In this document: piece by piece, positions 59,586 to 64,000 of the stretch
How positions within the stretch are numbered: position 1 is the stretch's first letter
How the letters are laid out: each line of letters begins with the position of its first letter
Assembly: GCF_001637205.1 (NCBI RefSeq)
Contig: NZ_LVJH01000043.1
Span: 17,661-81,660 of the forward strand
DNA length: 64,000 nt
Source: Paenibacillus glacialis
Lineage (GTDB): Bacteria > Bacillota > Bacilli > Paenibacillales > Paenibacillaceae
Direction: 5' to 3'
Made by a program: the position numbers and the translations under genes
Notes under the pieces: model-generated
Seen by the model: the letters and a program-made list of their open reading frames with translations, nothing else
The model's database searches: none
Told to the model about the DNA's origin: nothing

Positions 59586-60344
59586 CTATTTATGCGTGAT
59601 TCTACGGTCATCCGACATCCTCAGAAGTCTATCGTTGATCAGAGATACAACCTCATGTTCCTGCTCGTGAATGAAGAAATGACTTCCCTCGAAATGTATA
59701 ATGTCGCAGGTCTGAGTGGTATGCGATTTCCATTCCTCAACGTCACCCCGTAAACTTGTATCCTCGATGCCGTTTAAGATGATTAGCTTCAATGGAAGAG
59801 GTTCTTTCGGTATATGTTCGTACGTACCAACCAACTTGAAATCTGCACGCAAAATCGGCATAAATAAATTCCGCAGATCTTTGTCTTGAAATAGTTCTAG
59901 TGGCGTTCCACCTAGACTCTGCACTTCATCTATGAAGGCTTCATCTGGGAGTTGGTATGTCGTTCGGTCAACATCTGCACAATGAGGTGCATCCCTACCA
60001 GACATGAAAGTAACCATCGGGAGTGGAAGGCCTTCTGCGTGGATAAGATGAATAAGCTCGTAGGCAAGCATGCTTCCCATACTATGACCAAATATGGCGT
60101 ACTGATCACATGTATATTCACGAACAAGACGAAGTAAATCTTTAGCCGCTTCATGTATATCCTCGTAGAGCTGCTCCCGCATTCTACTCCCTCTCCCGGC
60201 CATTTCAACTGGGATTAACGAAATGGAGGGATCAATTCCCTTTGACCATTTTTTGTAGATTTGAGCTGAACCACCCGCATAGGGTAGACAGAGCAACGGT
60301 ATGCGATTTATGGTTGGCGCCTTTCGTAGGTAGCTGTTCATCAT
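59586..60344 (-). CDS. Type II thioesterase (GrsT-like)
   Basis: This 252-residue alpha/beta hydrolase is of the kind that clears wrongly loaded acyl groups from NRPS/PKS carrier domains. It shows LLCLPYAGGSAQIYKKW at the N-terminus, nucleophile Ser in AIFGHSMGSMLAYEL, and His in HFEGSHFFIHE. The ATG follows TGGAGCATAAAC. It starts 2 bp after the stop of the BtrH-like gene and 18 bp before the next NRPS, so it is inside the operon. Confidence 0.93.
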   Translation of the reverse strand: MMNSYLRKAPTINRIPLLCLPYAGGSAQIYKKWSKGIDPSISLIPVEMAGRGSRMREQLYEDIHEAAKDLLRLVREYTCDQYAIFGHSMGSMLAYELIHLIHAEGLPLPMVTFMSGRDAPHCADVDRTTYQLPDEAFIDEVQSLGGTPLELFQDKDLRNLFMPILRADFKLVGTYEHIPKEPLPLKLIILNGIEDTSLRGDVEEWKSHTTQTCDIIHFEGSHFFIHEQEHEVVSLINDRLLRMSDDRRITHK

Positions 60345-60346
60345 GT

Positions 60347-61318
60347 TTATGCTCCATCAACGAGCATTCTCCAGAATTCTCGCTCCTTGGACAAGAGCCC
60401 TTCAGCACGTTCGATTTCTCTTATACGATCGAATTTATGAGTCACAAACGCTTGTTTTACCTCGTCCCATCCGTCACGGATAACTTCTATTCGTTCTGAA
60501 AGAGCTTCGCAGAGATTCTCATCTAGAAGCTCTTGCTCTTGTAAAGTGCGAATAAGCGCTACGTTTGCGATATGCCGATTGCAAATAATATTGATACCAA
60601 TTAGCGCATACGTAATATGAGAACTGTATTTCTCCTGCCTTGTATCCACGTTCCACATGCCTTCCATCGAGAAGTCCTCTAGCTCTCGAGCCAACCTTTC
60701 TGCATTCTCCACAACCTCAGATATCTTCAGCTCATATGGCTCTATACTTGGGTGTAAATTATATATGTAGTAAGCAGGACCTGTATAATTTGTATTGATG
60801 TTATATTCAGCGTTATTGAATGCTTTCTTAAGCCTTTCTTCCGGCACCTCATACTCGAAATAGCCGGCAAGCGTATCATCTATAACATAGAAAGACGAAC
60901 GCTCATCATCGTAACCATTGAACAATGAATAATGATACCAATGAAATTTCTTCCATGCCAAGCTATCAGGCAGCCAGTAGTACAAATCGACATTCAGACT
61001 CAGATTACGCCCACCGCGCAGTACCTCTTTTATCTCTTCCGTAAATGTTTCTTTATTGCTAAAATGACCTGGCTCTATCAACTTAATGACCCCGGTTAAT
61101 GGGAACTTCGTCCAATCATCCAAATAATATAAGCTATCAATAGTGGGATAACGGAACTCACTATCCGTGGCCGCTGCCCAAGGAAAGTAGCTATAAATAT
61201 TCAAATAAGCAGCAAATCGGTAGCTAGAATGTGCAGATTCAGCAATCGAGAATGCTTGGTTCAGCATACAGTTCATCCAAAACTCATTAAATGGCTTTCT
61301 CTCTAGTGTTAATTTCAT
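60347..61318 (-). CDS. BtrH-like papain-fold acyltransferase in NRPS operon
   Basis: This 323-residue protein matches the butirosin-biosynthesis BtrH N-terminal domain pattern: Cys17 in FWMNCMLNQAF, then NLSLNVDLYYWLPD, His126/His129 in KKFHWYHYSLFNGYDD and Asp147 in FYVIDDTLAGY, the expected Cys-His-Asp triad. BtrH moves an acyl chain from a carrier protein to an aminoglycoside. In this operon it could offload or transfer the NRPS-bound chain to a small acceptor. The C-terminal ~170 residues are helical. The ATG follows AAGGAGGATGTAATCAG. The acceptor is unknown. Confidence 0.78.
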   Translation of the reverse strand: MKLTLERKPFNEFWMNCMLNQAFSIAESAHSSYRFAAYLNIYSYFPWAAATDSEFRYPTIDSLYYLDDWTKFPLTGVIKLIEPGHFSNKETFTEEIKEVLRGGRNLSLNVDLYYWLPDSLAWKKFHWYHYSLFNGYDDERSSFYVIDDTLAGYFEYEVPEERLKKAFNNAEYNINTNYTGPAYYIYNLHPSIEPYELKISEVVENAERLARELEDFSMEGMWNVDTRQEKYSSHITYALIGINIICNRHIANVALIRTLQEQELLDENLCEALSERIEVIRDGWDEVKQAFVTHKFDRIREIERAEGLLSKEREFWRMLVDGA

Positions 61319-61365
61319 CTGATTACATCCTCCTTCATATTAGGGCATGTCTTCCAAGCGAAATA

Positions 61366-61405
61366 TTTCCCGATGGACGACACATACGTCGTCCTATCGG
61401 GGAAA
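61366..61405 (-). other. Intercistronic hairpin between NRPS and BtrH-like genes
   Basis: TTTCCCGAT.GACGAC and GTCGTC.ATCGGG.AAA form a ~16-bp stem with a 6-nt loop, without a following U-tract. It lies in the 98-bp gap in the operon and may set mRNA stability or partial termination. Confidence 0.55.
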
Positions 61406-61416
61406 ATTCTAACCTC

Positions 61417-64000
61417 TTAATCCATTCCATCTACCTGTATAAGTTCACCAATCGTACGTTCTATACCCTCGGCGGCTGTCATCTCCCGAACAATTGCACA
61501 GTAATGATGTGCCATTGCCACAATCGTTTCTTCATGGAACAAATCGGTCGCGTACTCTAGGCTGAACACAATTTCCGCTCCGCTCTCTACAGCCTCAAGT
61601 GTCAGGTCAAACTTGCTGACACCTGACTCAAACGGCTGCGACTCGAAGGTCAACCCACCCGTTTGAATTGCAGTTCGCTCCATATTTTGCAAAATAAACA
61701 TCGTGTCGAACAGCGGGTTGCGGCTCCGATCTTGCTCAATCCCCAAACGCTCCACCAAATCCTCGAATGGATACTCCTGATGTTCCAGCGCAAGCAACAC
61801 ATCACCATGCAGCTCCTTAACATAGCTGCCGATCGTTCTTGCTGCTTGTGGACGGCTGCGAATCACCACCGTATTGATGAACATGCCGATCAAACCTTCC
61901 GCATCGACATGACCTCGTCCTGCCACTGGCGTGCCGATCACAATGTCCTCTTGCCCACTGTATTTACCGAGTAGCACCGCATAAGCACTTAGCAGCACAG
62001 TAAAGAGCGTTGTGCCTTGCTTTCTGGCTAGGCGATGCGCTTGCTGTGCAAGATCCGCGTCCAACTTAAACGCATATCTTTGCCCGTTATAGCTCTGTAT
62101 CACTTGACGCGGCTTATCATTTGGCAGTTCTAGCACCGGTAACTCACCCGAGAATGTCTCTAGCCAGTATCGCTCATGCGCCTCATACGTTTCCCCACTC
62201 AGTCGTTCCTCCTGCCAGGCGCTGTAATCTCGATATTGCACGCGCAGCTCTGGTAGCTCTTGACCGCTATATAATTCAGTTAACTCCTTTAGAAGCACGC
62301 TCACGGATATACCATCTGTCACGATATGATGCATATCCAGCAATAGCAGGTGACGCTCTTCCTCCAGTGGAACAAGTCCCACCCGTAGCATCGGACCTTT
62401 TCCGAGATCAAATGGCCGTATAAATCTTGCCATTAATCGGGTGATAACCTCATCCATTCCTGATTCAGGCAGCAATCGTTTAGCTGTCATTCGCGCCCAA
62501 GCATTTCCTTCCAGATTAAATGCCACCGCGGGGTGAACACGTTGCCTGAACTCACCTTCTACATAGTGGAATGTCGTCCGTAGGCTCTCATGTCTAGCAA
62601 TTAAAGTAGCGAATGCTCCCTCAAGCCTTACGGCATCAAGCTTGCCTCGAATCTGTAGGGCAAACGGTACATGATACATCGTAGCTTCACCAGATATGAG
62701 CTGAAGCACATATTGCCTTCTCTGCGCCCGTGACATCGGATAGTACTCTTGATCCTCTTGTCGCTGTATCGCATGATGCTCCTGTACACTCTCTCCATCT
62801 ATAACACCCGCCAATGATTCCAACGTTGGATTCAAGAACAATGCCCTCAGTGGCACATGTACTCCGAATTGCTCCTGTACACGACTGACTAATGCCGCTG
62901 CCTTAAGCGAGTGACCCCCGAGATCGAAGAAGCTGTCTGTCACTCCAATATTGTCTGTTTGCAGTAGCTCCTGCCATAGAACAACCAACTTGCGCTCCAT
63001 CTCATTTCTTGGCGCCGTATACTCGCGCTCACTCAACTCCGTTGGTGCAGGCTTCGGTAGCGCCTTGCGATCTACCTTACCTGTTGGTGTTAGCGGGATC
63101 GCCTTCAGAGGAACTACGTAAGCTGGAATCATATACGCTGGTAACCTGCTGCTAAGATGCTGTCGTAGTTCCGACGTTATGTCAGAGAGGGAATGGCTAT
63201 CATTTTCGATTCCTGAATACTCATCCATGACAACATACGCACATAACGCATGCTCTCCGTCTCCCTCTTTAAACGCCACAACGACAACTTCCTTCACTTG
63301 CTCATGACTCAGTAACTGCTGCTCCGCTTCACCAATCTCAATACGGTGTCCGCGTATCTTCACCTGATGATCCCGACGACCTGCATATACAAATTCACCG
63401 TTCACCAGTCTCTTGCCCAGATCACCAGTCCGGTACATTCGTTCACCCTCGCGGAACGGATTCTGGATGAACACGCCTTCGTTCCATTCTGGATGACTTA
63501 GATAGCCGCGTCCTACGCCTGCACCACCGATGTATAGCTCTCCAACAACACCTATTGGTTGCGGCTGTAACTTCGCATTCAATACGACCATTCCTGCACC
63601 CGCAATCGGCGTACCAATTGTAATTACTTCCCCATCCGTCACTTCGCACACCGATGTCCATACCGTCGTCTCTGTTGGTCCATACAGATTAAAGATTCGC
63701 GCCTTCGTTACTGCACGCAATCGTTCTAGCAACTCCAATGTTAACGGCTCAGCTCCAATCATGACTACGCTTAGTGCTTTCCAACTCTCGGTCTGTCCTA
63801 CCTGTGCCATCCACCACTTAAACCGTGATGGTGTGATTTGAAGGACATCTACCTCGTACTTAGTCATAAGGTCCTGTAACAAATACGCGTCGTTACGTTC
63901 CTCCTCGTTCGCAAGCACAATCCGCATACCCAGTGTCAGTGGTAGTAGGCTCTCCACAATAAAGATGTCGAACGATACTGTAGCCATCGCTAGTATGCCT
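61417..64000 (-). CDS. NRPS (A-T-C), 5' part outside window
   Basis: The frame is open to the right edge. Visible parts: most of an adenylation domain (FDIFIVES, IFNLYGPTETTVW, GVVGELYIGGAGVGRGYL, GKVDRKALP), a carrier domain with Ser in FFDLGGHSLKAA, and a full condensation domain with the active HHIVTDGIS motif and GTPVAGRGHVDAEGLIGMF. Pocket residues read by eye as D-I-V-Q-M-G-L-V-W-K, close to the glycine code D-I-L-Q-L-G-L-I-W-K, so glycine is a likely substrate. It ends with the condensation domain; the next protein in line is BtrH-like, and the following NRPS begins with only half a condensation domain. Confidence 0.94.
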   Translation of the reverse strand, partial: GILAMATVSFDIFIVESLLPLTLGMRIVLANEEERNDAYLLQDLMTKYEVDVLQITPSRFKWWMAQVGQTESWKALSVVMIGAEPLTLELLERLRAVTKARIFNLYGPTETTVWTSVCEVTDGEVITIGTPIAGAGMVVLNAKLQPQPIGVVGELYIGGAGVGRGYLSHPEWNEGVFIQNPFREGERMYRTGDLGKRLVNGEFVYAGRRDHQVKIRGHRIEIGEAEQQLLSHEQVKEVVVVAFKEGDGEHALCAYVVMDEYSGIENDSHSLSDITSELRQHLSSRLPAYMIPAYVVPLKAIPLTPTGKVDRKALPKPAPTELSEREYTAPRNEMERKLVVLWQELLQTDNIGVTDSFFDLGGHSLKAAALVSRVQEQFGVHVPLRALFLNPTLESLAGVIDGESVQEHHAIQRQEDQEYYPMSRAQRRQYVLQLISGEATMYHVPFALQIRGKLDAVRLEGAFATLIARHESLRTTFHYVEGEFRQRVHPAVAFNLEGNAWARMTAKRLLPESGMDEVITRLMARFIRPFDLGKGPMLRVGLVPLEEERHLLLLDMHHIVTDGISVSVLLKELTELYSGQELPELRVQYRDYSAWQEERLSGETYEAHERYWLETFSGELPVLELPNDKPRQVIQSYNGQRYAFKLDADLAQQAHRLARKQGTTLFTVLLSAYAVLLGKYSGQEDIVIGTPVAGRGHVDAEGLIGMFINTVVIRSRPQAARTIGSYVKELHGDVLLALEHQEYPFEDLVERLGIEQDRSRNPLFDTMFILQNMERTAIQTGGLTFESQPFESGVSKFDLTLEAVESGAEIVFSLEYATDLFHEETIVAMAHHYCAIVREMTAAEGIERTIGELIQVDGMD

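Noticed and set aside
1..64000. CRISPR arrays, tRNA or rRNA genes, prophage and complete insertion sequences
   Set aside because: No regularly spaced direct repeats, cloverleaf genes, rRNA-like stretches, transposases or phage genes were seen on reading through the window.

Overview
The window looks like a piece of a Bacillales chromosome, most likely Paenibacillus. The evidence is a low-to-moderate GC content, strong AGGAGG-type ribosome binding sites with many GTG and TTG starts, many intrinsic terminators, a c-di-AMP (ydaO-type) riboswitch, Bacillus-like household genes (fabI, ddl, acnA, trxB, ppaC, deoC, uvsE, ypsA, trhO) and an NRPS cluster with a stand-alone malonyltransferase. The genus is inferred from gene content; no rRNA or marker phylogeny is available. 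No rRNA, tRNA, CRISPR array, complete insertion sequence or prophage was seen.

Layout. 1-5 kb: the 3' end of hemL, a MocR-type regulator divergent from an EamA exporter, and a secreted SGNH hydrolase. 5-14 kb: inositol monophosphatase, fabI, a ddl/small-protein/uvsE run, an amidase, acnA. 14-24 kb: a secreted transglutaminase-like protein, glutaredoxin and trxB, a zinc/heavy-metal P-type ATPase with PerR/Fur-like sites, a PPDK-derived pseudoenzyme, a MetY-type enzyme, deoC, a thioredoxin-like protein and ppaC. 24-33 kb: a GDPD/MFS pair, a CPA2 antiporter, a chemoreceptor, an autoregulated GntR-ABC operon, and then a phased cluster of DnaA boxes. 33-38 kb: small and hypothetical genes, a cytoplasmic trypsin-fold protease, several microproteins and cutC. 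38-43 kb: a five-gene operon of the DgaE/DgaF (2-keto-3-deoxy-6-phosphogluconate) type with its own GntR/UTRA regulator. 43-53 kb: trhO, a SufR-like regulator, a truncated globin coupled to a RibF paralogue, GNAT, HAD, two YdcZ-type DMT transporters with a Crp-family regulator (split by an AT-rich glycosyltransferase gene), an SGNH esterase, and a riboswitch-controlled NlpC/P60 hydrolase that seems to start at CTG.

53.6-64 kb is the downstream end of a secondary-metabolite operon on the minus strand, continuing past the right edge: NRPS (A-T-C; glycine-like code), a BtrH-like acyltransferase, a type II thioesterase, a single-module NRPS carrying condensation-domain halves on both sides of A-T, a free malonyltransferase with a C-terminal extension, and an M20 peptidase. 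No terminal thioesterase domain is visible, so release may use one of the stand-alone enzymes.

The most unusual items are the half-condensation NRPS with its BtrH-like partner, the ~21-bp-phased DnaA-box array between convergent genes, a ~100-bp MITE-like repeat found three times directly after minus-strand stop codons, the PPDK-like protein that lost its ATP and phosphohistidine domains, a 56-bp perfect palindrome, and the CTG start behind the c-di-AMP riboswitch.
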